A stretch of DNA of 64,000 nucleotides from Paenibacillus pabuli (GCF_039831995.1 NZ_JBDOIO010000003.1:1364001-1428000); one strand, 5' to 3'. Counted from the stretch's first letter, positions 53,182 through 62,328 are shown. The notes: generated by a model not told the origin, from the letters alone. A program made the numbers and translations.

Positions 53182-53211
53182 AAATAGACAGCTTCATCCG
53201 AAGATGAGCTG
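53182..53211 (-). terminator. Terminator of bdhA
   Basis: CAGC-T-TCATC pairs with GATGA-GCTG (one bulge), followed on the minus strand by CTATTTTTG. Confidence 0.65.
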
Positions 53212-53281
53212 CCTACGCAGGGTATTCTATTTAGTCAAAATACTACCGTTTAAGAAAATAGAAAGATTTCCGAGTGTTTTG

Positions 53282-54331
53282 CTACTCGGCTTTGACCAGG
53301 ATTTTCACCTGATTTTTCTCTTTCAGAAGAGCTTCAAACCCTTGATCCACCACTTCATCCAGTGAAATTTGTTTGGTCACCAGCTTGTCTGCCGGGAAGA
53401 AACCTTTATCCATCAGACTGATTACAGCCGGGAATACATCCCGATAACCAATAATACCGTTCACTGTACGTTCCTTCATGACAATGGAGTTAGGCAGGAT
53501 CGGAGCCGCTTGCTCAAAAATGCTGACGATCATCAGCTCTCCGCCAATGCGTGTCGAGTCGATCGCCTGCTGAAGTACAGGTGGAACACCTGTCACTTCA
53601 TAAGCAACGTTAACGCCGCCTTGCGTACGTCTATGAATCTCTTCCACGACATTGTACTGGGTTGGATCAATAACGATTGCGCCCAGCTCTTCGGCTTTTG
53701 CTTTGCGCTCCTCGGACAGCTCCACCACGTAAATGTCGGAAGCACCGGAAGCTTTCAATGCTTCAATGACCAATAGACCGATTGGACCCGCACCAAATAC
53801 AGCTGCAGTATCGCCTACTTTCAGCTTGCTTTGACGAACAGCATGCAGAGCAACAGCAGAAGGTTCAACCAATGCGCCCTGTTCGTAAGAAATGGAGTCA
53901 GGGATGGCATGTACCATATATTCTTCCGCTGTTACGTATTCGGAGAAACCTCCGCCTCCTCCAGCAAGTCCAAGGAAGCCCATCTGATCACACAGATTGT
54001 ATCTCCCCTGTTTGCAGGCTTCACAATGTCCGCATGCATAAATAGGTTCTACGACAACACGATCTCCAGCTTGGAAACGGGTAACACCTTCACCCACTTC
54101 AACAACTTGTCCTGAGAACTCGTGTCCCATCACTACAGGTGCTTGTTCGCCTGTTAGCGGATGCGGTGCTTGAGCTGGAATGAAAATCGGTCCTGCGGTG
54201 TATTCATGCAGGTCACTGCCGCAAATTCCGCACCATTCCACTTTTATTTTAACTTTCCCTTGTGCCGGGCTAGGTTCATCGATATTTTCGAGACGCAAAT
54301 CTTTAACACCATGCCAACGTAATGCTTTCAT
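53282..54331 (-). CDS. bdhA: 2,3-butanediol dehydrogenase (zinc-type)
   Basis: A 349-residue medium-chain zinc alcohol dehydrogenase of the R,R-butanediol dehydrogenase type, interconverting acetoin and 2,3-butanediol with NAD(H). Catalytic zinc: Cys37, His70 and Glu71 (GHEFSGQ); structural zinc: Cys100, Cys103, Cys106 and Cys114. Rossmann motif GAGPIGLLV. EWCGICGSDLHEY at the N-terminus is typical. A near-ideal promoter with a LacI-type operator immediately downstream links it to the divergent regulator. Confidence 0.93.
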   Translation of the reverse strand: MKALRWHGVKDLRLENIDEPSPAQGKVKIKVEWCGICGSDLHEYTAGPIFIPAQAPHPLTGEQAPVVMGHEFSGQVVEVGEGVTRFQAGDRVVVEPIYACGHCEACKQGRYNLCDQMGFLGLAGGGGGFSEYVTAEEYMVHAIPDSISYEQGALVEPSAVALHAVRQSKLKVGDTAAVFGAGPIGLLVIEALKASGASDIYVVELSEERKAKAEELGAIVIDPTQYNVVEEIHRRTQGGVNVAYEVTGVPPVLQQAIDSTRIGGELMIVSIFEQAAPILPNSIVMKERTVNGIIGYRDVFPAVISLMDKGFFPADKLVTKQISLDEVVDQGFEALLKEKNQVKILVKAE

Positions 54332-54367
54332 TCATTTCATCTCCCAGATCATAGGTTTGAATATAAT

Positions 54368-54416
54368 CGGAAACGTTTCCGTAGTTAAATATGTCACAGT
54401 TTAGATAGTCTGTCAA
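54368..54416 (-). promoter_or_regulatory. bdhA promoter with LacI-type operator
   Basis: TTGACA (54411-54416) and CATATT (54388-54393) are 17 bases apart. CGGAAACGTTTCCG (54368-54381) is a perfect palindrome at the start of the transcript, a position suited to repression. Confidence 0.75.
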
Positions 54417-54601
54417 ACACATTTTCCCATAAATAAGTCGAATTCATGAATTTTATGCGTCTGCCTGCAGTACGAATATCCCCGTCCCACTCGCCTGTAA
54501 TCAAAGATTTGCAGGATGAACGTCCATGAAAGCTTGGAATAACATAACACTCGGCACTTCCATTACACATTAGGCAGCGGCTATGGACTTACTGAAAGTG
54601 T

Positions 54602-54661
54602 TATAATCAGAGTATACACATGAATTCAACATCAAAACACCATAGAATCGGAATCGTTTCC
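54602..54661 (+). promoter_or_regulatory. Regulator promoter with matching operator
   Basis: An extended -10 (TGT-TATAAT, ending 54607) is followed by GGAATCGTTTCC (54650-54661), one base away from the bdhA operator, in the leader of the LacI gene. This suggests autorepression. Confidence 0.6.
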
Positions 54662-54683
54662 AACAAAGTGAGGTTACCCAAAC

Positions 54684-55715
54684 GTGAGTAAAGATCAAAA
54701 GGTCACCATCAAGGACGTGGCAGAGTTTGCGGGAGTAGGAATTGCAACTGTATCAAGGGCCATTAATAATTCGGAAGGGATCAGCAGCAAAACCAGGGAT
54801 AAGGTCATGCAAGCCATTGAGGAGCTTGGTTTTGTCCCCAACACATCCGCTCAGAGCCTTAAAATTCGTCAAACCCATCAGATTGCTCTGGTCGTACCGG
54901 ATATACGAAATGCCATCATCCCGGAAATATCCTGGTCTGTGGAACAAACGGCTAAACAGCATGGTTACCACGTGGTACAGATTAATACGGCAGGAAATGC
55001 CCGCACTGAACTGGAAACCATTCGAAATATTAAAAAGCTGCATGTGGACGGCCTGATATTCATGCCGCTTGCTTATCCCAAGACGCTGCCCGGGTTGATC
55101 GACAAGGCCCCTCTCCCCATTTCCATGATTAATTACGGCAAAAAACTCGAGCCTGGCATGAAGGCAGATATTGTCTCTCTATCACAGCCAGAGGGAAAAC
55201 TGGTTATGGAACATCTGATGAAAATCGGACGCACCCGGATTGCCTATGCAGGGGCCCCCAAGGACATCATTGAAGAGCGTTACCGTGCGTATGAACAGGC
55301 TCTGCCTCATGTCGATATTTCACTTGTCTATTTCGGAGAGGATTTCTCACTGAATACCGGCGCCAACGCAGCGGATTACTTTCATGGACTGACGCATATG
55401 CCGGACGCAGTCTACGCCATCAATGACATGGTTGCCATCGGATTGGTTAACCGGTTCAAAGAATTGGGTGTACGCGTACCCGAAGATGTCGCAGTGGTTG
55501 GGGTGGATAATAATCAATGGACTACCGTCTCGTCCCCGCAGATCAGCTCGGTTTCCATTATGGGCGAAGAGGTCGCCAGGCTGGCGACGGAATTGCTGCT
55601 CAAACGGATACGTGAGATGAGTACTACCGACTATGAGCACATCCAGTTTGAACCAAGACTTATCGTACGTGAATCGAGTGTAGCGATGATTCGCTCCTCG
55701 CCTCCACATTCTTAA
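54684..55715 (+). CDS. LacI-family transcriptional regulator
   Basis: A 343-residue regulator: N-terminal helix-turn-helix (VTIKDVAEFAGVGIATVSRAI, about 6-26; the LacI hinge LKIRQTHQIALVVPD follows) and a periplasmic-binding-protein-like effector domain. VVGVDNNQWTTVSSPQISSVS is the usual late motif. The start is GTG at 54684, nine bases after GAGGT. Matching operators before this gene and bdhA point to control of both. The effector is unknown. Confidence 0.93.
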   Translation: MSKDQKVTIKDVAEFAGVGIATVSRAINNSEGISSKTRDKVMQAIEELGFVPNTSAQSLKIRQTHQIALVVPDIRNAIIPEISWSVEQTAKQHGYHVVQINTAGNARTELETIRNIKKLHVDGLIFMPLAYPKTLPGLIDKAPLPISMINYGKKLEPGMKADIVSLSQPEGKLVMEHLMKIGRTRIAYAGAPKDIIEERYRAYEQALPHVDISLVYFGEDFSLNTGANAADYFHGLTHMPDAVYAINDMVAIGLVNRFKELGVRVPEDVAVVGVDNNQWTTVSSPQISSVSIMGEEVARLATELLLKRIREMSTTDYEHIQFEPRLIVRESSVAMIRSSPPHS

Positions 55716-55754
55716 ATACGTCACCTGAGGGTGCGCTAAATTCATGCAAAAAAC

Positions 55755-55807
55755 AAGGTGTCCTCGCAGCCTTTATTCTCGGGCTGAGGATCACCTTATT
55801 TGTTTTT
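55755..55807. terminator. Bidirectional terminator between the LacI and hydroxyacid dehydrogenase genes
   Basis: AAGGTG (55755-55760) with CACCTT (55792-55797) and inner CCTC..CAGCC / GGCTG..AGG pairing, with T runs on both strands. Confidence 0.85.
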
Positions 55808-55855
55808 CTGTATCAATTCAATGAAAACTCGCAAGAACTCTAACATCGTTTGCTA

Positions 55856-56827
55856 TTACTTCACGAGCAACTGTCTGATCGGGTTTCCTTTTAGAAACAT
55901 CTCGATGTTCTCTACCGCATGACTATAATAGATCTCATAATTCCCACGGGTCACATATCCCAAATGCGGTGTTGCCAGCACGTTGGGCAACGTTCGCATG
56001 ATATGATTTACCGGCAAAGGTTCCTGTTCAAAGACATCCAGTCCTGCTCCGGCGATCAGACCACTTTGCAAAGCTTCGACCATGGCCCCCTGATCCACAA
56101 TTCCCGCACGGGATGTATTGATCAGCAGTGCTGTCTTTTTCATTCGCTGGAATTCGGCTAGTCCAATCAGATGACGAGTACGTTCGCTAAGCACCAGATG
56201 AATGGAAACGATATCACTTTGCTCCAGCAGCTCTTCCTTTGTTTCACACCAGATTACGCCGTGTTCTCCGGCTTGTCCTGGTGTCAAATTCTGACTCCAG
56301 GCCATGACGTTCATGCCAAAGGCCTTGGCAATCCCGGCCATCCGGGTGCCTATCTTGCCCAATCCCAACAGACCGAGCGTCTTTCCGTACAGATCCATAC
56401 CGACGGTGCTCTGCCAGTTGCGGTTGGATTTCAGGGCATTATTTTCTGTAACCAGCTGTCTGGACAGTCCCAAAATAAGAGCCCAGGTCAGTTCAGTGGG
56501 TGGATTAGAGCTGCCCTCTGTCCCACAAACCGTGACTCCATGCCGTTCTGCAGCCTTCAGATCAATCGAGGCGTTTCGCATCCCTGTTGTAATCAGCAGC
56601 TTCAGATTCGGAAGCTTGGATATGACCGATTCGGGAAACGGAGTACGCTCACGCATCAGAATAATGATGTCCACATCTTGCAATTCTTGAATGACCTTTT
56701 CCTCGGAGCCCAAATAATGGTTAAAGGTTTGAACTTCAACCCGATCCAGGACTGAGCTCCAATCAGCCAATGACAGGGCGACGTTCTGATAATCGTCCAA
56801 TATGGCACAACGTAATTTCGCTTGCAA
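55856..56827 (-). CDS. D-2-hydroxyacid dehydrogenase family protein
   Basis: A 323-residue NAD-dependent 2-hydroxyacid dehydrogenase. GLLGLGKIGTRMA (about 155-167) is the NAD motif; INTSRAGIVDQGAM holds the substrate Arg, and ATPHLGYVT the catalytic His. Substrate is unpredictable (glycerate, lactate and phosphoglycerate types share these motifs). I chose TTG at 56827, preceded by AAGGAGGGG; the in-frame TTG at 56845 overlaps that site. Confidence 0.9.
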   Translation of the reverse strand: MQAKLRCAILDDYQNVALSLADWSSVLDRVEVQTFNHYLGSEEKVIQELQDVDIIILMRERTPFPESVISKLPNLKLLITTGMRNASIDLKAAERHGVTVCGTEGSSNPPTELTWALILGLSRQLVTENNALKSNRNWQSTVGMDLYGKTLGLLGLGKIGTRMAGIAKAFGMNVMAWSQNLTPGQAGEHGVIWCETKEELLEQSDIVSIHLVLSERTRHLIGLAEFQRMKKTALLINTSRAGIVDQGAMVEALQSGLIAGAGLDVFEQEPLPVNHIMRTLPNVLATPHLGYVTRGNYEIYYSHAVENIEMFLKGNPIRQLLVK

Positions 56828-56915
56828 TATGTACCCCTCCTTCAAAATGCGGTATATCCTACATCTACCCTTTATTGTACCCCTTCGACTCCGGTCTGCC
56901 TAATGTCCTTAGACA

Positions 56916-56945
56916 CAAAAAGAGCCGGAAGTAAGTTCCGCCTCT
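56916..56945 (-). terminator. Terminator of the small membrane protein gene
   Basis: AGAG/CTCT and CGGAA/TTCCG stems with a single mismatch, followed on the minus strand by TTTTTG. Confidence 0.75.
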
Positions 56946-56950
56946 GCATC

Positions 56951-57205
56951 TTAGATTAGCATTTTAAAGATGAGTGCCGTGATTACGATGGCAACCGTGA
57001 TCTTTGACAATCCCCGAACTTTGAATACAAACCGATCTAATTTTCCCTGGTCATTGGTAAAGAGGGAAGCTTCTATTGCTGCTAGGGCCAATAATCCGAA
57101 CATGATGAGACTAAATGTTATTACACCTACTCCACCAAGAGTCGTTATCAATACACCTAGGACATAAAAAATAGTAAGATACAATCTCCAATATGTAAGT
57201 GCCAT
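56951..57205 (-). CDS. Small membrane protein, function unknown
   Basis: An 84-residue protein with three predicted membrane segments (about 8-26, 29-44 and 66-84) separated by a charged stretch FTNDQGKLDRF. AAGGAGG lies before the ATG and a terminator follows, so it is very probably a real single gene. No family recognised. Confidence 0.7.
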   Translation of the reverse strand: MALTYWRLYLTIFYVLGVLITTLGGVGVITFSLIMFGLLALAAIEASLFTNDQGKLDRFVFKVRGLSKITVAIVITALIFKMLI

Positions 57206-57271
57206 GGAATTCCTCCTTGGGACTGGATTTTACTATATTTACGTTTCACTATACTTATCGTCTCATATGAT

Positions 57272-58366
57272 CTATATTTTCCTAACGACATCCATTTCTA
57301 TTTCGTGACTGACAGATAGCTCCATCCTGGATCTCAATTGATAATACCTTTCAACCAGCACATGATCCATTCCGAGTGCATGTATGATCACACCTATTAT
57401 GGAATCATCCACATGCTGTGTACTCCAGCTAAACAACTGTTGATACAGGTCCATCATTGATTCTTGGTTTTCCGGAGCATATCTAAGCGGGTGTGCAACG
57501 AATTCGAGCTTCAAATGCAGCAGGTCATGGAGAACTTGAAACCGATGCTCCGCCGTCAGGCTCGAAGTTACTTCTGTTCGAGACGTCTGAACACTACTCA
57601 CTTTATCTGTGAATTGGGTTACGCCCAGTTCATCCTTCAATTCGCTGATCAGTTCCGAAAATGTTAATCCAACCATAGACATAGCCACGTAAGCCCACCA
57701 ATGGCTGCCTGTACCGTTGCTGCACAGCTCCCAGTCGGGATTCCACAAAATCCTTCGAATATGCTCCTTCTGAGATGTTCCATACATCGCAATACCTAAT
57801 ACCAGCCCACCATTACAGTCCACCGAGGCCTGTTCCCCCCACACCAGAAGCTTGGGCACCATAACATCAGCTGGAATCGATTTAGTACATAATGCAGGCA
57901 GTAATTCCGGGAATATAGCATCTCCATATACTTGCTCGAATCTTTCAAGCAAACGTCCATGTTGATCATCACTAGGCATATGCAGCAGTGCCAAACTGGC
58001 ATCTTTGGACAAATACCAATCGTTCGAAATAACGCAATCAACCAGGTATTCGGTACTGAGCCCATACCCCATGTAACCCAGCACATGCAGGACGTCACTG
58101 GGCATACTGTCCTTCAGCTTTGCTTTTTCAAAACTGTACTGATGCAGCTGCACGGCAAGCTCCATATCACCGCAGCGCATGATAACTTCGAGCTGCAGCA
58201 CATATCGATAATCCTCCGGATGGTCCATATATAACTGAAGCAAGACCGCTGCGTCTTCCCGGTCACCATACCTTGCAATAACTCGACTGTAGAATTGAAT
58301 TACACTCGCGTCCAGAGGACGGCCCGAATGAAATAACTCCATTAATCTCTCCGTCGGCTTGATCAT
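57272..58366 (-). CDS. Unknown protein coupled to a TetR regulator
   Basis: A 364-residue cytoplasmic protein, mostly helical by composition, with Leu-rich stretches such as DAAVLLQLYMDHPEDYRYVLQ that could form HEAT-like helical repeats. No catalytic motif is seen. Its ATG overlaps the TetR stop codon by 4 bases (ATGA), so the two are co-translated and probably functionally linked. I do not recognise a family. Confidence 0.7.
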   Translation of the reverse strand: MIKPTERLMELFHSGRPLDASVIQFYSRVIARYGDREDAAVLLQLYMDHPEDYRYVLQLEVIMRCGDMELAVQLHQYSFEKAKLKDSMPSDVLHVLGYMGYGLSTEYLVDCVISNDWYLSKDASLALLHMPSDDQHGRLLERFEQVYGDAIFPELLPALCTKSIPADVMVPKLLVWGEQASVDCNGGLVLGIAMYGTSQKEHIRRILWNPDWELCSNGTGSHWWAYVAMSMVGLTFSELISELKDELGVTQFTDKVSSVQTSRTEVTSSLTAEHRFQVLHDLLHLKLEFVAHPLRYAPENQESMMDLYQQLFSWSTQHVDDSIIGVIIHALGMDHVLVERYYQLRSRMELSVSHEIEMDVVRKI

Positions 58367-58956
58367 AATGCTTCCCCGTCAATAATGAATAACGCTGCCT
58401 CAATACTTTGCTCGATAAACGAACGCTCTGGTCCGGATTTCATTAACACGGTCAATCCAATCATTGAAATAACCAAAGACTTCGCAGCAGCACTTGCATT
58501 CAGGTTACCGGACAATTCTCCGGATCGTTGTCCCCGTTCAATCGTCTCCTGAAAAATCACTGCCAGATACATCTGGTGCTCTCGGGTGAGAACAGCGAAT
58601 TTCGAATCGTGCGGAGCCAGTTCAACCATCGTATTAATGCAAAAACAACCGTGACTCGGCTCGGACACATCCCCTTCCGCCCCAATGTGCTCAAACAGCG
58701 CACGAAATGCTTGTTTGACAGAGCCTTCAGGCTGAAGCCTTGATCTAATTTGAGCAGCATGCAGAGCGGTATATCTGCGCAGTGCCGTCTCAAATAGCTC
58801 TTTTTTGTCCCCGAAGGCAGCATACAAGCTGGGACGTTGAATACCCATGCCGGATGTCAGGTCAGTCAATGACGTTGCTTCAAATCCTTTATCCCAAAAT
58901 ATGCGCATGGCTGCATCAAGCGCTTTATCGGTATCAAACTCCCGTTGTCTCACCAT
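58363..58956 (-). CDS. TetR/AcrR-family transcriptional regulator
   Basis: A 197-residue repressor: N-terminal helix-turn-helix (TSLTDLTSGMGIQRPSLYAAF, about 28-48) and a C-terminal ligand-binding domain with CFCIN (about 110), a pattern of the YcdC/AcuR-like branch. AAAGGAG precedes the ATG at 58956. It is divergent from an MFS exporter gene, and similar operator-like sites lie in both promoters. Confidence 0.92.
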   Translation of the reverse strand: MVRQREFDTDKALDAAMRIFWDKGFEATSLTDLTSGMGIQRPSLYAAFGDKKELFETALRRYTALHAAQIRSRLQPEGSVKQAFRALFEHIGAEGDVSEPSHGCFCINTMVELAPHDSKFAVLTREHQMYLAVIFQETIERGQRSGELSGNLNASAAAKSLVISMIGLTVLMKSGPERSFIEQSIEAALFIIDGEAL

Positions 58957-58973
58957 ATTCTTTCTCCTTTTAT

Positions 58974-59021
58974 GTACCAACCGATATATTATATTTTAGC
59001 TTCCATTCATTATGATGTCAA
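58974..59021 (-). promoter_or_regulatory. TetR gene promoter with operator-like site
   Basis: TTGACA (59016-59021) and TAAAAT (58993-58998) are 17 bases apart on the minus strand. GTACC-AA-CCGATAT (58974-58987) lies just downstream. Confidence 0.6.
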
Positions 59022-59082
59022 TTTTGAATCTTCAGAAAAATCAATGATTAAATAACAAAAAGTTATAAAAGGAATTCTGTCA

Positions 59083-59142
59083 TTGACATTCCGGATACAG
59101 TTAAAGTATGTTAATTCAGAATTATATTGTACCGTTCGATAC
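59083..59142 (+). promoter_or_regulatory. MFS gene promoter with operator-like site
   Basis: TTGACA (59083-59088) and TATGTT (59107-59112) are 18 bases apart. GTACCG-TT-CGATAC (59129-59142), a near-palindrome like the site before the TetR gene, lies just downstream. Confidence 0.6.
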
Positions 59143-59182
59143 ATTATAAACATCAAAAATTCTCAATTGAAAGGTGACACGC

Positions 59183-60433
59183 ATGAACACTCCTATTCAG
59201 CAATTACATCCATCTTCAAAAGCTCATCCTGGCATGTCCCGGCTCGTGGCACTCCTCTTCGCTCTGTGCAGCGGACTTTCCGTCGCCAACATTTATTTTG
59301 CTCAACCTCTTCTCGATGCCATGGCCGAGGAATTCCGTATCTCCCACTCACATATCGGCATAATTATCACGGTGACCCAAATCTGTTATGCCCTTGGACT
59401 GTTTTTTCTCGTTCCCCTGGGTGATCTTCTCAATCGGCGGAAACTCATCATTATGCAAATGCTCTTCTCTGTAGCGGCGCTGCTTGTCGTGGGTACCACA
59501 TCATCCAGTTCCATTCTGTTTACGGGAATGGCACTCGTCGGATTACTGGCTGTTAACACTCAAGCCCTCGTTGCCTTTGCCGCAGCACTCGCTGTCCCTT
59601 CGGAACGGGGACGGATTGTTGGCCTCGTGACTAGCGGAATCGTAATTGGCATATTGCTGGCTCGAACGGTTGCGGGCACCATGAATGATTGGATCGGCTG
59701 GAGATCTGTTTACCTGTTCTCCGCATCGTTAACCTTGCTCGGAGTGGTCGCCTTGCTCCTTCTTCTGCCGAAGCATGAGCCTGAGCGAACGAAATTAAAT
59801 TATGTACAATTGCTTATTTCGGTAGTACAACTCTACCGTGAGCTGCCTATACTTCGAATCCGGGGCGTACTGGGCATGCTGATTTTTACTGCATTCAGCA
59901 TATTATGGACTGCCATGGTCCTTCCACTCAGCACACCTCCACTCTCGTTGTCACATACAGCCATTGGCGCTTTTGGTTTGGCAGGTGCCGCAGGTGCACT
60001 GGCTGCTGCCCGTGCAGGCAAGCTGGCTGATCGGGGTCTCGGGCAGCAAACAACTGGATTCTCTCTTCTGCTTCTCCTCCTGTCCTGGCTGCCGATCGGA
60101 TTCGTTCATCAATCGTTATGGTTTCTGATCGTTGGTGTCATCGTTCTCGACCTTGCTGTACAGGCAGTCCACGTCACCAACCAGAGCCTAATCTATCAGG
60201 TTCGTCCTGAAGCCCAGAGCCGGCTTACTGCTGCATATATGATATTTTACTCGGTCGGCAGTGCAACCGGATCTATTACTTCAACCCTGATGTACGCCTG
60301 GTCAGGATGGACGGGGGTCTGCTGGCTGGGAGCAGGGGTGAGTGCCGCGGCCTTCCTGTTCTGGGCTATTGACCGTTACCGACAACGGAGTATAGTCCAA
60401 TCCTCTTCTTTACCGACGAATATAGGAGACTGA
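59183..60433 (+). CDS. MFS transporter (drug/sugar exporter type)
   Basis: A 416-residue membrane protein with 12 helices of the major facilitator superfamily. GDLLNRRKLI between helices 2 and 3 is the family loop motif A, and LLARTVAGTMNDWIGWRSVY covers helix 5 with the antiporter-like motif. It resembles multidrug or sugar efflux carriers. AAAGGTGA precedes the ATG at 59183. The divergent TetR gene suggests ligand-inducible export. Confidence 0.92.
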   Translation: MNTPIQQLHPSSKAHPGMSRLVALLFALCSGLSVANIYFAQPLLDAMAEEFRISHSHIGIIITVTQICYALGLFFLVPLGDLLNRRKLIIMQMLFSVAALLVVGTTSSSSILFTGMALVGLLAVNTQALVAFAAALAVPSERGRIVGLVTSGIVIGILLARTVAGTMNDWIGWRSVYLFSASLTLLGVVALLLLLPKHEPERTKLNYVQLLISVVQLYRELPILRIRGVLGMLIFTAFSILWTAMVLPLSTPPLSLSHTAIGAFGLAGAAGALAAARAGKLADRGLGQQTTGFSLLLLLLSWLPIGFVHQSLWFLIVGVIVLDLAVQAVHVTNQSLIYQVRPEAQSRLTAAYMIFYSVGSATGSITSTLMYAWSGWTGVCWLGAGVSAAAFLFWAIDRYRQRSIVQSSSLPTNIGD

Positions 60434-60434
60434 A

Positions 60435-60599
60435 TTATTTCTCTAACTTATTCCATACAACGATGAACAGCGTTGCAAGCGGACCACACAAGAGGGAGAT
60501 CAGAAACCAGTTCAGTCCACTTCTGTTTTTCCCTTGAGCAAGTCCGGCATTAATTAACGCAAGGGTGCCCCAGCCAACAAAATATTCATTTTCCATCAT
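60435..60599 (-). CDS. 54-residue membrane protein
   Basis: A small frame that begins MMENEYFVGWG and ends FIVVWNKLEK. It has two hydrophobic segments (about 8-20 and 30-48) around NRSGLNWFLI, a pattern I know from short bacterial membrane proteins of unknown role. AAGGA lies seven bases before the first ATG at 60599. It ends one base after the MFS stop on the other strand and lies 27 bases downstream of the SRPBCC gene, in the same direction. Confidence 0.65.
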   Translation of the reverse strand: MMENEYFVGWGTLALINAGLAQGKNRSGLNWFLISLLCGPLATLFIVVWNKLEK

Positions 60600-60626
60600 T
60601 TATCATTCCTTATCATGTAATTATCG

Positions 60627-61097
60627 TCAGACCTGTTCGTTCATCTGTTCCAGCAATGCTTTCAGCTTCGTGTTGCGGCTATGGACAAAAGCATACATAT
60701 ACTTCTTCAGGACGAGCCGCTCGGCCAGCCTTCCCAATATACCGAGGGGCGCTTCAAATTTTAGCGTGTCTCTCATGCAAGTAGTCTGGTCATCGATCCT
60801 GCTGAAATGATGTTCATGGCGCATGCTCTGGAATGCCCCTTTTACCATTTGATCCACAAAAATATGCGGACGTTCATACTGAACAATCCGGGAAGTCAGT
60901 TTCTGCCTTATGCCAAAATGAGTAGCCTGAAACGTCACCGTATCCCCGGCACCTATTTTGCCGGACGTTACGCCTGATACAGCGCGTTCACGAGTATGTT
61001 TCCATACCGTCTGTGTATGGACATCAATATCCCGGGCGTAGTCATAACATTTTTCGATCGGGGCTTGTATCGTTATTTCAGTTACCACTTCAATCAA
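60627..61097 (-). CDS. SRPBCC-family (START-like) protein
   Basis: A 156-residue protein with the helix-grip fold of the polyketide cyclase/START-like superfamily: TEITIQAPIEKCYDYARDI at the N-terminus, a beta-rich middle (GDTVTFQATHF) and a C-terminal helix. It binds hydrophobic ligands in known relatives; here the ligand is unknown. The start is TTG at 61097 with TAGGAG nine bases upstream. It is followed by a 54-residue membrane protein gene. Confidence 0.85.
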   Translation of the reverse strand: MIEVVTEITIQAPIEKCYDYARDIDVHTQTVWKHTRERAVSGVTSGKIGAGDTVTFQATHFGIRQKLTSRIVQYERPHIFVDQMVKGAFQSMRHEHHFSRIDDQTTCMRDTLKFEAPLGILGRLAERLVLKKYMYAFVHSRNTKLKALLEQMNEQV

Positions 61098-61183
61098 GGT
61101 TTATCGCTCCTAAAGGTAAAATGGATTCTGTGCCCAGTATACCCCTGCTCTCCCAAGAGAACAATGCACCACACCCGTTACAC

Positions 61184-61220
61184 AAAAACGGGTCCCCTGT
61201 CATGATGCAGGAGACCCGTT
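61184..61220 (-). terminator. Terminator of the HD-GYP gene
   Basis: AACGGGTC (61187-61194) with GACCCGTT (61213-61220), an inner CCTG/CAGG stem and TTTTT on the minus strand. Confidence 0.85.
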
Positions 61221-61242
61221 GTCACTTTTAACTTTTTCAAAC

Positions 61243-62328
61243 TTAAATAATCAGTTCTTTAATGGCGATGCTGCGTTCTTTGGACAAGTCGCGATACTGC
61301 TCGGACTCGACCTTGACCAGTGGATTGAAAATGTCTGACGTATTATTCATGATGATTACACCTTTTTCACCATTGCTCAGAAGCACTTGCTTGCCGATAA
61401 AGTTCGGAAGAAGATGCTGCATCAGGGCCTGTACCGGCTTTTCATTCAATTTGCCAAATCCCATCGCATAGATGTCACGCAGATTGTTGATCAGGTTCGG
61501 ATTGCTGCCGCCATGACTGCCAGATCTCATACCGATGTATACGTCGGCCACAGACACGATCTGCGTATACGGATGGATTTCTATTTTATCAATTTGCATC
61601 GGATAGCCTGAGCCATCCTCACGTTCATGGTGCTGAAGCGCTACAAGCGCAGTCGCTTCATCCGTCATGGAACTCTTGATAATATCATGACCGTAAATGG
61701 TATGACGCTGCAATTCAAGCTGTTCATCCGCCGTTAACGGTTCCACTTTGTTACGAATCCGGTGGGACACTCTACATTTGCCTATATCATGCAGATAGCC
61801 GCCACGGCTGATCTGGTAGCTCTCTTTTTGGGAATACCCCATCCAGTTGGCAAGATAGAAGGACAGCAATCCAACCTGAATGGAATGCGTGTAGTTGTTT
61901 ACATCATCACGTTCCAACATCATCAGGAGATGTACGACATCCTTTTGCTCATCCAGTCCATCCACCATTGGCTGCAGTGCATCGTCCACCATGGTAGCAT
62001 TGAATTTACCCACAGTTAGTGCTTCAAGAAATGCATTTTGGTAATTATGTACAGTCTGTGTAAATTGAGATTTCATTTCTTCTTCAGGCGGTTCTTCCTT
62101 GATGCTTGAACCGGCTGCAAATTTTGCCGCAGCGGCAAAAAATTCGGCTTCTGTAATTTCTTCTTCACGTGATTCAATATCTACATAGTCCACACGGTGC
62201 TGCATGAGCAAGGAAATATCCTCACTTTTAATGACAGTCCCTTTTCCGAGAATGTGCAATCCCGCATCGCTAAACGTATCCGCAGTCAGACGGTCTCCGT
62301 CTTGCAGGTTCATAATATGGATTCTCAA
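61243..62328 (-). CDS. HD-GYP domain protein (cyclic-di-GMP phosphodiesterase type)
   Basis: A 361-residue protein. An N-terminal region of about 130 residues of unknown fold precedes an HD-GYP domain: YTHSIQVG, YLHDIGK (metal-binding HD), HTIYGHDII, LQHHEREDGSGYP with the GYP motif, and SVADVY. The intact HD and GYP motifs predict c-di-GMP hydrolysis. No receiver or membrane segment is attached. The start is TTG at 62328, eight bases after AGGGGG. Single gene. Confidence 0.9.
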   Translation of the reverse strand: MRIHIMNLQDGDRLTADTFSDAGLHILGKGTVIKSEDISLLMQHRVDYVDIESREEEITEAEFFAAAAKFAAGSSIKEEPPEEEMKSQFTQTVHNYQNAFLEALTVGKFNATMVDDALQPMVDGLDEQKDVVHLLMMLERDDVNNYTHSIQVGLLSFYLANWMGYSQKESYQISRGGYLHDIGKCRVSHRIRNKVEPLTADEQLELQRHTIYGHDIIKSSMTDEATALVALQHHEREDGSGYPMQIDKIEIHPYTQIVSVADVYIGMRSGSHGGSNPNLINNLRDIYAMGFGKLNEKPVQALMQHLLPNFIGKQVLLSNGEKGVIIMNNTSDIFNPLVKVESEQYRDLSKERSIAIKELII

